64,000 nt of DNA from Frankineae bacterium MT45 (GTDB taxonomy: Bacteria > Actinomycetota > Actinomycetes > Mycobacteriales > Jatrophihabitantaceae): contig LT629697.1 in the NCBI GenBank assembly GCA_900100325.1, positions 3,779,423 through 3,843,422 of the forward strand, read 5' to 3'. Position numbers and translations under genes: made by a program. This document shows, piece after piece, positions 34,518 through 41,584 of this stretch. Every line of letters starts with the position of its first letter. Within the stretch, counting starts at the first letter, position 1. Under the pieces are notes generated by a model, which ran no database searches, was not told where the DNA came from, and saw only the letters and a list, made by a program, of their open reading frames with translations.

Positions 34518-34573
34518 GCGTCGCTTTTGGCACCTTTTCACGGCATAGCGTGTCATCTTGCCAAAAGCGACGC
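34518..34573. repeat. Perfect 15-bp inverted repeat with 26-base loop
   Basis: GCGTCGCTTTTGGCA (34518-34532) pairs with TGCCAAAAGCGACGC (34559-34573). The loop contains a further CACG/CGTG stem. It sits between the six-repeat secreted protein gene and the TetR start. It could be a terminator for the former, an operator for TetR, or a dispersed intergenic hairpin element. Confidence 0.8.
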
Positions 34574-34638
34574 AGCACGGAGCCGGGCTGGCGACCTACA
34601 CCAGCCCGGCTCCGCCTGACTATCGCCTTGCTAGCGAG

Positions 34639-36699
34639 CTAGAGAGCGAATGATGCGCCGTCCAGTGAGGTGAAGCACTGGGCGTTGGAGAAGGCCCCCT
34701 CGGTCTGCACGATCACCGTGCCCGAAGTGGTGATCAGGAGGCGTCCGTTGGTGGCGTTGCAGGTGTCCACCGGGACATAGACGTTCGTCGTCGGCCACGA
34801 CCCGGCCGGCAGCGTGAACGCCGTCCCCGTCGTGCCGCCGGCGATCGCACCCTTGAAGTACACGATCCCCGAGAGGTTCTCGACGGCCGCGTTCGAGGTG
34901 GCGAAGGGTGCGTTGGTCCAGCTGTTCACCAGCGTCGCCGGGGTGAACCCAGACGGCGAGACGGCGAACGTCGCACCGTCGAGCGAGGTGAAGCACTGCG
35001 CGTTGGAGAAGGAGGTCTCCGCTTGGACGCTCACCGCACCGGACGGCTGGATGATCAGCCGGCCGTTGGTGGCGTTACACATGTCCACCGGCGCGTAGAC
35101 CGTCGTCGCCGGGCGGAAAGCGGCCGGCAGGGTGAAGGCGGCGGCACTGGTGCCGCTACCCATCGCGCCCTTCAGGTGCACGATCCCGTTGAGGATCTCC
35201 GCCCGCGGGACGCCGGTGCCGAACGGTGCACCGACCCACCCGTTGGTGAGCGTCAGCAGCGTCGTGCCCGTCCCGGAGATGACGAACGAGGCGCCATCCA
35301 ACGAGGTGAAGCACTGCGCGTTGGAGAAGGACGTCTCCGCCTGCACCGTGACCGCACCGGCCGTCGTGATGAACAGACGCCCCTTGGTCGAGTTGCAGAG
35401 ATCCACCGGCACGTACATGTTCGAGAACGGACGGAACCCGACCGGCAGGGTGAACGGCTGTGCGTTGGTACCGGTGGTCGCGATCGCCCCCTTGAAGTGG
35501 ACGACTCCGGAGAGGACCTGGACCGCGGCGTTCGAGGTGGCGAACGGCGCGTTCGTCCACCCGTTGAGCAGCGTCAGCGGGGTGAAACTCGCCCCCGAAG
35601 TTGCGAACGTGACACCGTCGAGCGAGGTGAAGCACTGCGCGTTGGAGAAGGACGACTCGGCCTGGACGCTCACGTCACCCGACGGCTGGATGATGACCCG
35701 GCCGTTGGTCGCGTTGCACATGTCGGCCGCTGCGTAGACGGTCGTCGCCGGGCGGAACCCGACCGGAAGGGTGAAGGCGGCGGCGCTGGTGCCGCTACCC
35801 ATCGCGCCCTTGAGGTGCACGATTCCGCTGACCTTCGCGACCCGCGGGATGCCGGTGCCGAACGGCGCACCGACCCAACCATTGGTCAGAGTCAGCGCAG
35901 TGGTGCCCGTCCCGGACGGGACGAACGAGGCGCCGTCGAGCGACGTGAAGCACTGCGCGTCGGAGAAGGACTTCTCCGCCTGCACGGTGACCACACCGGC
36001 GGTGGTGATGTAAAGCCGACCCTTGTTGGCGTTGCAGAGGTCGACCGGCACGTACATGTTCGAGAACGGACGGAATCCGACCGGCAGCGTGAACGGCTGC
36101 GCGCTGGCCCCCGCGGTGGCGATGGCCCCCTTGAAGTGCAGCACACCGGCGATGTTCTCGATCGCGGCATTCGAGGTGGCGAACGGCGCGTTGCTCCACC
36201 CGTTGATCAGCGTCAGTGGCGTGAAGCCGCTGGCCGACGTGGCGAAGGCGGCCCCGTCAAGGGACGTAAAACATTGGGCATTGGCGAACGACGTCTCGGC
36301 CTGGACGGTCACCGCGCCGGCCGGGGTGATGTGCAGTCGACCGTTGGTGGCGTTGCAGAGATCCACCGGGACGTAGGCGTCGGTGGTCGGGCGGTACCCG
36401 GTCGGCAGCACGAAGGGCGAGGCGTTGGTGCCGGAGGTGGCGATCGCGCCCTGCAGGGTGACGATGCCGCGATTGATGGTGGCGGTGGCCTCGTGCGTCG
36501 CGTACGGCGCGTTCGTCCAGCCGTTGATCAGAGACAACGAAGCGACCCCGCTGGTGGGCGGAGTCGCTGAGGCGGTGCTGGAACTGACCAGCTGTAACGT
36601 GGCTGCGGCTGTTACCGCAGTGAGCAGACATATAAATCGACGGCCGCGGCGCGACCCTCCTTGACGTTCAACTTTCCCCAGTAGATTGAGCCATTTCAT
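34639..36699 (-). CDS. Secreted protein of six tandem 106-residue beta repeats
   Basis: The 686-aa product has a signal peptide (hydrophobic 23-38, cleavage near TASA) and is otherwise entirely repeats, with NGW/NSW marks at residues 59, 166, 274, 379, 486 and 592. Each unit follows L-x-NGW-x-APF-T, then H-F/L-KGA, FTLP-GFRP, YVPVD-CN-T-GRL-I, G-V-VQAE-SFSNAQCFTSLDG. Each has two Cys exactly 28 residues apart, likely an intradomain disulfide. Units 2-3 and 4-5 form a duplicated pair. The pattern (NGW, FTLP-GYRP, GRL-I, SLDG) recalls beta-sandwich domains at the ends of phage tail or head fibres, here with an added disulfide. A binding or adhesive role is inferred. The start at 36699 has a weak ribosome site. 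DNA copies are about 320 bp each. Confidence 0.75.
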   Translation of the reverse strand: MKWLNLLGKVERQGGSRRGRRFICLLTAVTAAATLQLVSSSTASATPPTSGVASLSLINGWTNAPYATHEATATINRGIVTLQGAIATSGTNASPFVLPTGYRPTTDAYVPVDLCNATNGRLHITPAGAVTVQAETSFANAQCFTSLDGAAFATSASGFTPLTLINGWSNAPFATSNAAIENIAGVLHFKGAIATAGASAQPFTLPVGFRPFSNMYVPVDLCNANKGRLYITTAGVVTVQAEKSFSDAQCFTSLDGASFVPSGTGTTALTLTNGWVGAPFGTGIPRVAKVSGIVHLKGAMGSGTSAAAFTLPVGFRPATTVYAAADMCNATNGRVIIQPSGDVSVQAESSFSNAQCFTSLDGVTFATSGASFTPLTLLNGWTNAPFATSNAAVQVLSGVVHFKGAIATTGTNAQPFTLPVGFRPFSNMYVPVDLCNSTKGRLFITTAGAVTVQAETSFSNAQCFTSLDGASFVISGTGTTLLTLTNGWVGAPFGTGVPRAEILNGIVHLKGAMGSGTSAAAFTLPAAFRPATTVYAPVDMCNATNGRLIIQPSGAVSVQAETSFSNAQCFTSLDGATFAVSPSGFTPATLVNSWTNAPFATSNAAVENLSGIVYFKGAIAGGTTGTAFTLPAGSWPTTNVYVPVDTCNATNGRLLITTSGTVIVQTEGAFSNAQCFTSLDGASFAL

Positions 36700-36721
36700 G
36701 GTGGTACCCCATCCGGTCCCC

Positions 36722-36742
36722 GGCTTCGGGCGATCCGAAGCC
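36722..36742. promoter_or_regulatory. Hairpin in the leader of the six-repeat protein gene
   Basis: GGCTTCGG-GCGAT-CCGAAGCC has perfect 8-bp arms and begins 23 bases upstream of the ATG of the secreted repeat protein. It may be a translational control or mRNA-stability hairpin. It does not fit a riboswitch consensus I know. Confidence 0.4.
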
Positions 36743-36832
36743 CACCATGCAAGAACCCCGGGAGACGGTTCTGATACCAGACTCTCTCCGAACGCTAGGT
36801 GAACGCCGTTCGGTGAACCCTGCTGGCCGCAA

Positions 36833-37339
36833 TCAAAGTTGGCCGGTGACTGCCAGGTACCGCTCGAGCTGGGTGACTACAAAGCGGTGGTCCTCAACCT
36901 GGGGAAGGCCGGAGACGGCGACGGTACCGATGACTCCGCTGCCGGCCAGGATGAGCGGGAACGCACCGCCGTGCGCGGCGAAGCGTGCGGTGTCCAGACG
37001 TGAGTCGGTGTCGAAGTCTCCTCCGGAGGCCCGGAACTTGCAGCCCACGTAGTACGAGGAGTGCCCGTAGCGCTCGACCACCGCCGCCTTCCGCAGCAGC
37101 CAGTCATCATTGTCGGCGGCCGACCCGGGGAGCGCTGCGTGAAAGAGGATCTGCCCATTGCGCCGGATCGAGATGGCGACCGGGTGCCCGGCCTCGCCGG
37201 CAGCCGCGCGGAGTTGCGAACCGAGTTCCCAGGCCGTCTGCAGGTCGAAGCGGGGGAAGACGAGCCGCTCCTCCTGGGCCAGCAGCACCGGCAGTGCCTC
37301 ATCGGCCGGTCGACCCGATGCTGTGGCAGGACTCGTCAT
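36833..37339 (-). CDS. UPF0303/HbpS-like (GlcG-type) protein
   Basis: This is a 168-aa cytoplasmic protein of the group annotated as haem-degrading domain or UPF0303. Recognisable blocks are FDLQTAWELGSQLRAAAGEAGHPVAISIRRNGQILFHAALPGS, DNDDWLLRKAAVVERYGHSSYYVG, RFAAHGGAFPLILAGSGVIGTVAVSGLPQVEDHRFVV. The last gives the GAF/profilin-like core and the G-SGLP-EDH motif of the family. The biochemical activity is not well defined; related HbpS/GlcG proteins bind haem or act near redox enzymes. GAGGAG lies 7 bases before the ATG. It is divergent from the beta-helix gene and probably monocistronic. Confidence 0.82.
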   Translation of the reverse strand: MTSPATASGRPADEALPVLLAQEERLVFPRFDLQTAWELGSQLRAAAGEAGHPVAISIRRNGQILFHAALPGSAADNDDWLLRKAAVVERYGHSSYYVGCKFRASGGDFDTDSRLDTARFAAHGGAFPLILAGSGVIGTVAVSGLPQVEDHRFVVTQLERYLAVTGQL

Positions 37340-37490
37340 GTGGCTTCTCCTCGGTAGTTTCCCGCTAGTTTATAGGGGTCTCGGGCATTGCTGGTGATTG
37401 TTGGCGTTGACGGGGAATGTCCGTTGCTTCTGCCGCCTTACCGCTGAGTAGGGGTAGGCCGGATGCGGCCCATCGGGAAGGATGCAGAGC

Positions 37491-38999
37491 ATGCCCCTCC
37501 GTCGAAGGCTCCTGGCCGGCTGCGCTGTCCTGGCCGCGCTGCCGTTCTGCATCGGGATCACCGCGGCCGGCGCCGTTCAACGCACAGTTACTCAGGATGC
37601 TGCGACTCCGAAGACTGCGGCTGTGAAGACTGCGGCTGTGAAGACCGCCGCTCCTAGCGCGGCGGGTGGCGTCCTGGTCGTCTCACCGAGCGGCCTCGAC
37701 AGCGCTGCCGGGACGGTGGCCCATCCGCTGCGAAGTATCTCAGCCGCAGTGCATCGATTGGCCGCCAGCGGTGGCGTCATCGAACTACGCGGTGGCCGCT
37801 ACCACGAACGGGTCGCCTTCACCGGTCTGCACGACCTAGCCCTGATTCCGTACGAAAACGAGCATCCCATCCTGGACGGCTCCACCCTGACGCCGCCGGC
37901 CGGAGACTCAGCTCTCATCTCCGTGGTGAACAGTCACCGCATCACGGTCAGGGGCCTTGAGATCACTGGCTATCGGACCCGATCGCTGAATCACACTCCG
38001 ATCGGCATCTACCTGCACGGCTTCGACACCGATGTGCAACTCATCGCCAACCACGTGCATGATCTGGGGAACTACAACACCACGCTGGGCAGCTTCGACA
38101 TCAACGCACACGGCATCGCGGCCTACGGTGACGACCCACTGCGGCCGATCAGCGGCTTGAGCATCAGCAACAACACCGTCGACCATCTCAAGCTCGGCGC
38201 CAGCGAATCGGTCGTGGTGAACGGAAATGTGGACGGGTGGGCGATCGTCGGCAACGACATCCACGACAACAACAACATTGGCATCGACGCGATCGGCTAC
38301 GAGACCACTCTCACCGGTAAGTACCGCTACACCGATACCAACCGCGCCCGGCACGGCATCATCGCCCAGAACCGGGTAACCCGCATAATTTCTCGGGGCA
38401 ATCCCGCCTACTACGAGGACGGCTCCTACTGCGACTGCGCGGACGGGATCTACGTCGACGGGGCAACCGCGGTCGCGATCACGGCGAACACCGTCACTTA
38501 CAACGACATCGGTATCGAGGTCGCGGCCGAGAACGCGAAGGGGTCAGCCGATCACGTCGCGGTCAGCGGCAACAGCATCAGCTACAGCGGGTACGTCGGC
38601 ATCGCGACCGGCGGCTACTGCGACGGCGGCGCGGACTGCGGAGACGTGAAGACCGGCCAAGCCCACGACAACAGCTTCACCGGAAACACCCTTCGCTTCA
38701 ACAACCAGTTCCGCGACGGCTCCCCCGAGATCCTGGTGCAGTACCACGTCCGAGCCACGACCTTCGCCGGGAACCATCTCACCACCGACCAGAGCGCCCT
38801 GTACGGAACGGTCCCCCGCATCAGCGCCGACCCGCTCAGCGGCAACAACCGCAGCGACTACAACACCTTCACGCTGACGAAAGCCAACACCAGCGAGGCG
38901 ACCTTCGGCTGGCTCGGCAACACCTACACCGGGCTCTCACAGTTCCGCTCCGCGACCGGGCAGGACGAGCACAGCCAGCTGATCGCAACTCACCACTAA
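37491..38999 (+). CDS. Secreted right-handed parallel beta-helix protein
   Basis: This is a 502-aa exported protein. The signal peptide spans about residues 4-27 (LLAGCAVLAALPFCIGITAAGA), followed by a KTAAVKTAAVKTAA linker from a 15-bp DNA repeat. The body starts with VSPSGLDSAAGTVAHPLRSISAAVHRLAASGGVIELRGGRYHE, the usual cap of pectate-lyase-like helices. It continues with many short turns ending in Asn ladders (ISNNTVDHLK, AITANTVTYNDIGIEV, AVSGNSISYSGYVGIAT). It is likely a polysaccharide lyase, epimerase or binding protein; no catalytic set is certain. A Cys-rich patch (YCDGGADCGDV, YCDCADG) suggests disulfides or metal binding. The ATG at 37491 is chosen over 37482 because GGGAAGG lies 9 bases before it. 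Confidence 0.8.
   Translation: MPLRRRLLAGCAVLAALPFCIGITAAGAVQRTVTQDAATPKTAAVKTAAVKTAAPSAAGGVLVVSPSGLDSAAGTVAHPLRSISAAVHRLAASGGVIELRGGRYHERVAFTGLHDLALIPYENEHPILDGSTLTPPAGDSALISVVNSHRITVRGLEITGYRTRSLNHTPIGIYLHGFDTDVQLIANHVHDLGNYNTTLGSFDINAHGIAAYGDDPLRPISGLSISNNTVDHLKLGASESVVVNGNVDGWAIVGNDIHDNNNIGIDAIGYETTLTGKYRYTDTNRARHGIIAQNRVTRIISRGNPAYYEDGSYCDCADGIYVDGATAVAITANTVTYNDIGIEVAAENAKGSADHVAVSGNSISYSGYVGIATGGYCDGGADCGDVKTGQAHDNSFTGNTLRFNNQFRDGSPEILVQYHVRATTFAGNHLTTDQSALYGTVPRISADPLSGNNRSDYNTFTLTKANTSEATFGWLGNTYTGLSQFRSATGQDEHSQLIATHH
37610..37654. repeat. In-frame 15-bp repeat (three copies) in the beta-helix gene
   Basis: GAAGACTGCGGCTGT is repeated at 37610 and 37625 with a diverged third copy at 37640. 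It encodes the KTAAV linker just after the signal peptide. Copy-number change would alter linker length without shifting frame. Confidence 0.8.
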
Positions 39000-39032
39000 C
39001 CGCAGACCTGTGAGCGATGCGGAGCCCGCGAG

Positions 39033-39632
39033 TCACTCAGCGGGAGCATCGGGGTGGGCCGCTGCGAGTCGCGCCGAGTGGGTGGCCCGGCTAGCGCGGA
39101 CCGCGATCGTCCGCGGGGAATCGGCGATTTCGAAGCGGAGCCGCACCTCTGCTCCTTCATAATGCCGGCTCACCTGATAGCCGGCGTCGGTGAAGACACC
39201 GATCATCCGACGGTTGTTGGCCAGCACGACAGCGGTGAATTGGCTGATACCGCACTCCAGCGCCGCGGCGGCGAGATGATCGAGGAGCACGGAGCCGAGG
39301 CCGTGCCCCTGATAGGCGTCGGCCACGACGAACGCAACCTCGGCTTCGGGTGATCCCGCCGCCCCTTCGTAGCGACCCACGGCGATGATCTCGTCGGCCA
39401 GCAGCACAATAAGCGCCACTCGGTAGCGGTAGTCGACCTCGGTCAACCTGACCAGCGCCCGCTCCGACAGGTGCGTCATCGCCGCGAAGTACCGCAGGTA
39501 GACGGTCCGAGGAGAGAGGGTCGCGTGGAAGCGGGTCAGACGGTCGGCATCGTCGGGGGTGATCGGCCGGAGGTGAACCCTGACCCCTTCGGCCGTCAGC
39601 ACATCTGATTCCCAATGCGCCGGATACTTCAT
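39033..39632 (-). CDS. GNAT acetyltransferase next to acuC
   Basis: This is a 199-aa acetyl-CoA-dependent acyltransferase. It opens VHLRPITPDDADRLTRFHATLSPRTVYLRYF, the sequence style of Pat/AcuA-like and CoA-ligase-associated acetyltransferases. It has the CoA-binding block VVADAYQGHGLGSVLLDHLAAAALECGI and a closing motif LANNRRMIGVFTDAGYQVSRHYEG. It follows acuC on the same strand, with GCGAGG about 8 bases before the ATG. An acetylase and a deacetylase in one transcription unit suggests reversible lysine acetylation, classically of acetyl-CoA synthetase. The pair lies downstream of devR, linking it to low-oxygen control. The substrate is inferred from the family, not shown. Confidence 0.85.
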   Translation of the reverse strand: MKYPAHWESDVLTAEGVRVHLRPITPDDADRLTRFHATLSPRTVYLRYFAAMTHLSERALVRLTEVDYRYRVALIVLLADEIIAVGRYEGAAGSPEAEVAFVVADAYQGHGLGSVLLDHLAAAALECGISQFTAVVLANNRRMIGVFTDAGYQVSRHYEGAEVRLRFEIADSPRTIAVRASRATHSARLAAAHPDAPAE

Positions 39633-40876
39633 CGGAGAGCCTCGCGACCGCTAGTCCCGCGGGTCATGCGGGTCGAGACCAAGGAGCGGGAAGGTCGCCA
39701 TCCGGGTCGCGGCGATGGAGCGGTCCAGCCAGGACTCGCCGCCGGGGTGTGCCACACCCCGATCTCGCCCACGCCCTCCGGCCCGGCCTCGCCGAGGTAT
39801 CGCGGAAGTTCGGAGCGGACGCCGCGGCCACGGAGAAACTCCTGCCACACCGGTGGAATGGCGGTCGTCGGATCGATCGGCGTCCCCGCCACCTCGGCGA
39901 TGAGGTGCGTCCAGGTCCGCGGCACGCAGCGAACCAGGCCGTATCCCCCACCACCGAGGGCCAGCCAGCGTCCCTGCGCGTACTGGTGGGCCAGGCCGTG
40001 CAGCTGAGCGATCGCCAGTCGCTGCCCGTCGACGGTGAGCTGGAGGTTGGCCAGCGGGTCCTCGTGGTGGGTGTCGCAGCCGCACTGCGTCACCAGGATC
40101 TCCGGGTCGAAGGCACGCAGGGCACCCGGGACGACCGCGTTGAAGGCCCGTAGCCAGCCGGCGTCACCGGTCCCCGGCGGGAGGGCGACGTTGATCGCGC
40201 TCCCAACTCCGGCGCCGCTGCCCGTCTCATGCGCAGATCCGGTGCCGGGGAAGAGGGTGCGTGGATCCTGGTGCAGGCTGATGGTCAGCACGCGGGGATC
40301 GTCGTAAAAGGCGGCCTGAACTCCGTCGCCGTGGTGGACGTCGACGTCCACGTAGGCCACCCGGCTGGCCCCGGCCGCCAGCAACGTCCGGATCGCCAGG
40401 GCCACGTCGTTGAAGACGCAGAACCCGGAGGCGTAGTCACGCATGGCGTGGTGAAGGCCGCCGGCGATGTTGACCGAATGCTGCACCCGGCCGCTCCAAA
40501 CATCCAGCGCAGCCTGCCGGGAGCCGCCGGCGATCAGCGCCGAGGCGTCGAACATGCCCGGAAATATCGGATCATCGTCGGTGCCGAGGCCGAATCCGCG
40601 AAACTGTGGGTCTCCGCTGGCATCGCGCACCGCCTGCAAGTACGGCGCACTATGCACGGTCAGTAACTCGCTCTCGGTCGCCGTCGATGGCTGGATCACC
40701 TGCAGCCGATCGAGGACTCCGAGTTCACGAGCGAGCGCAATCGTGAACTCGAGGCGGATCGGATTCAACGGATGGTCGCCGAAGTCGTAGGCCAGGTAGC
40801 CGTCGTCCCACACCAGGCTGGCCGGGCAGTCGCCTGGCCGCATCGGGACGCCCGACTCGGGCTTGGCCGAGGTCAT
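39629..40876 (-). CDS. acuC: AcuC-type class II deacetylase, apparently frameshifted near its 3' end
   Basis: This is a zinc-dependent lysine deacetylase of the acetoin-utilisation AcuC type. It opens with LVWDDGYLAYDFGDHPLNPIRLEFTIALARELGVL. The catalytic sequence is HHAMRDYASGFCVFNDVALAI, VAYVDVDVHHGDGVQAAF (zinc Asp/His), HQDPRTLFPGTGSAHETG, CGCDTHHEDPLANL (zinc Asp) and GGGGYGLVRCVPRTW. After about residue 372 the annotated frame becomes Arg/Pro/Trp-rich. The next frame encodes a family-like ending, SWLDRSIAATRMATFPLLGL then DPHDPRD and a TAG at 39651. One base appears lost near 39741-39760. The read-through version ends with an ATGA overlap on the GNAT start. Loss of the tail probably leaves the active site intact. 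A sequencing error is possible. Confidence 0.88.
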   Translation of the reverse strand: MTSAKPESGVPMRPGDCPASLVWDDGYLAYDFGDHPLNPIRLEFTIALARELGVLDRLQVIQPSTATESELLTVHSAPYLQAVRDASGDPQFRGFGLGTDDDPIFPGMFDASALIAGGSRQAALDVWSGRVQHSVNIAGGLHHAMRDYASGFCVFNDVALAIRTLLAAGASRVAYVDVDVHHGDGVQAAFYDDPRVLTISLHQDPRTLFPGTGSAHETGSGAGVGSAINVALPPGTGDAGWLRAFNAVVPGALRAFDPEILVTQCGCDTHHEDPLANLQLTVDGQRLAIAQLHGLAHQYAQGRWLALGGGGYGLVRCVPRTWTHLIAEVAGTPIDPTTAIPPVWQEFLRGRGVRSELPRYLGEAGPEGVGEIGVWHTPAASPGWTAPSPRPGWRPSRSLVSTRMTRGTSGREALR

Positions 40877-40887
40877 CGCCGCCCCGT

Positions 40888-40935
40888 CAGGTTCGCTTCA
40901 CGTCAGGTTCGCTTCACGTCAGGTTCGCTTCACGT
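40888..40935. repeat. Three 16-bp tandem repeats spanning the devR stop codon
   Basis: CAGGTTCGCTTCACGT is repeated exactly three times (40888, 40904, 40920). The unit at 40920, together with the last base of the middle one, encodes the final codons of devR; the stop codon is at 40919-40921. The other copies fill the devR-acuC spacer. Confidence 0.9.
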
Positions 40936-41584
40936 CGGCGCCGTAGACCGCCACCTGGCTGCGGCGCTTCATGTCGAGTTTGCTGAGCAGGCTCGACACG
41001 TAGTTCTTGATGGTCTTCTCGGCCAGGAAGAGCCGCTCACCGATCTCCCGGTTGGTGAGACCGTCGGCGATCAACCCGAGCACCTCGCGCTCGCGGTCGC
41101 TGAGCGACTCCAGCCGCTCGTCCTTCGCGGCCCCCTCCCGCAGCTTGGTGAGCAGGCGTTCGGTGACCACCGGGTCGAGGAGGGACTTGCCGTCGGCCAC
41201 CTGCCGGATCGCATCGACGACGTAGCTGCCGCGCACCTCCTTGAGCAGGTACCCCGAGGCGCCGGCCATGACGGCCGCGAAGATCGCGTCGTTGTCGTCG
41301 TAGGAGGTGAGGATCAGGCAGCGGGTCCCCGGCTGGGTGGAGCGGATCTCGCGGCAGACGTCGATACCGTTTCCGTCGGGCAGGCGCCCATCGAGTACGG
41401 CGACGTCGGGTTGGACGGCCGGGATGCGCCGCAGCGCCTCGGCCGCGGTGCCCGCCTCGCCGACCACCTCCATGTCCGGCTGGGCACGCAGCAGGTCGGC
41501 GATCCCCCGACGGACGATCTCGTGATCGTCGAGGAGAAAGACCCGGACCGGCTTCGCGCCGGTCAGCTGAGCGGAATCGTCCAC
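40919..41584 (-). CDS. devR: DevR/DosR-type response regulator (NarL/LuxR family)
   Basis: The 221-aa protein closely follows mycobacterial DosR. The receiver domain opens VRVFLLDDHEIVRRGIADLL with phospho-acceptor Asp65 in VAVLDGRLPDGNGIDVCREI, Thr in CLILTSYDDND and Lys in GYLLKEV. The LuxR-type output domain is LSDREREVLGLIADGLTNREIGERLFLAEKTIKNYVSSLLSKLDMKRRSQVAVYG. The residues that contact GGGAC half-sites in DosR (two Lys and an Asn of the EKT-x-KNYV helix) are kept, matching the DosR-like box at 43759. The gene overlaps the upstream GAF kinase by 22 bases. It is expected to activate dormancy genes under hypoxia, NO or CO. It starts with GTG; the last codons lie in a 16-bp repeat. Confidence 0.92.
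   Translation of the reverse strand: MDDSAQLTGAKPVRVFLLDDHEIVRRGIADLLRAQPDMEVVGEAGTAAEALRRIPAVQPDVAVLDGRLPDGNGIDVCREIRSTQPGTRCLILTSYDDNDAIFAAVMAGASGYLLKEVRGSYVVDAIRQVADGKSLLDPVVTERLLTKLREGAAKDERLESLSDREREVLGLIADGLTNREIGERLFLAEKTIKNYVSSLLSKLDMKRRSQVAVYGADVKRT

Noticed and set aside
35023-36570. 515-codon open frame antisense to the six-repeat protein
   Set aside because: It is a periodic Arg/Glu/His shadow caused by the repeats and GC bias. The minus-strand product has a signal peptide and conserved repeat motifs.
36700-36832. Riboswitch upstream of the six-repeat protein
   Set aside because: The GGCTTCGG hairpin and GGGGACCGG sequence superficially recall nucleotide-sensing riboswitches, but the conserved cores of the c-di-AMP and c-di-GMP classes are absent.
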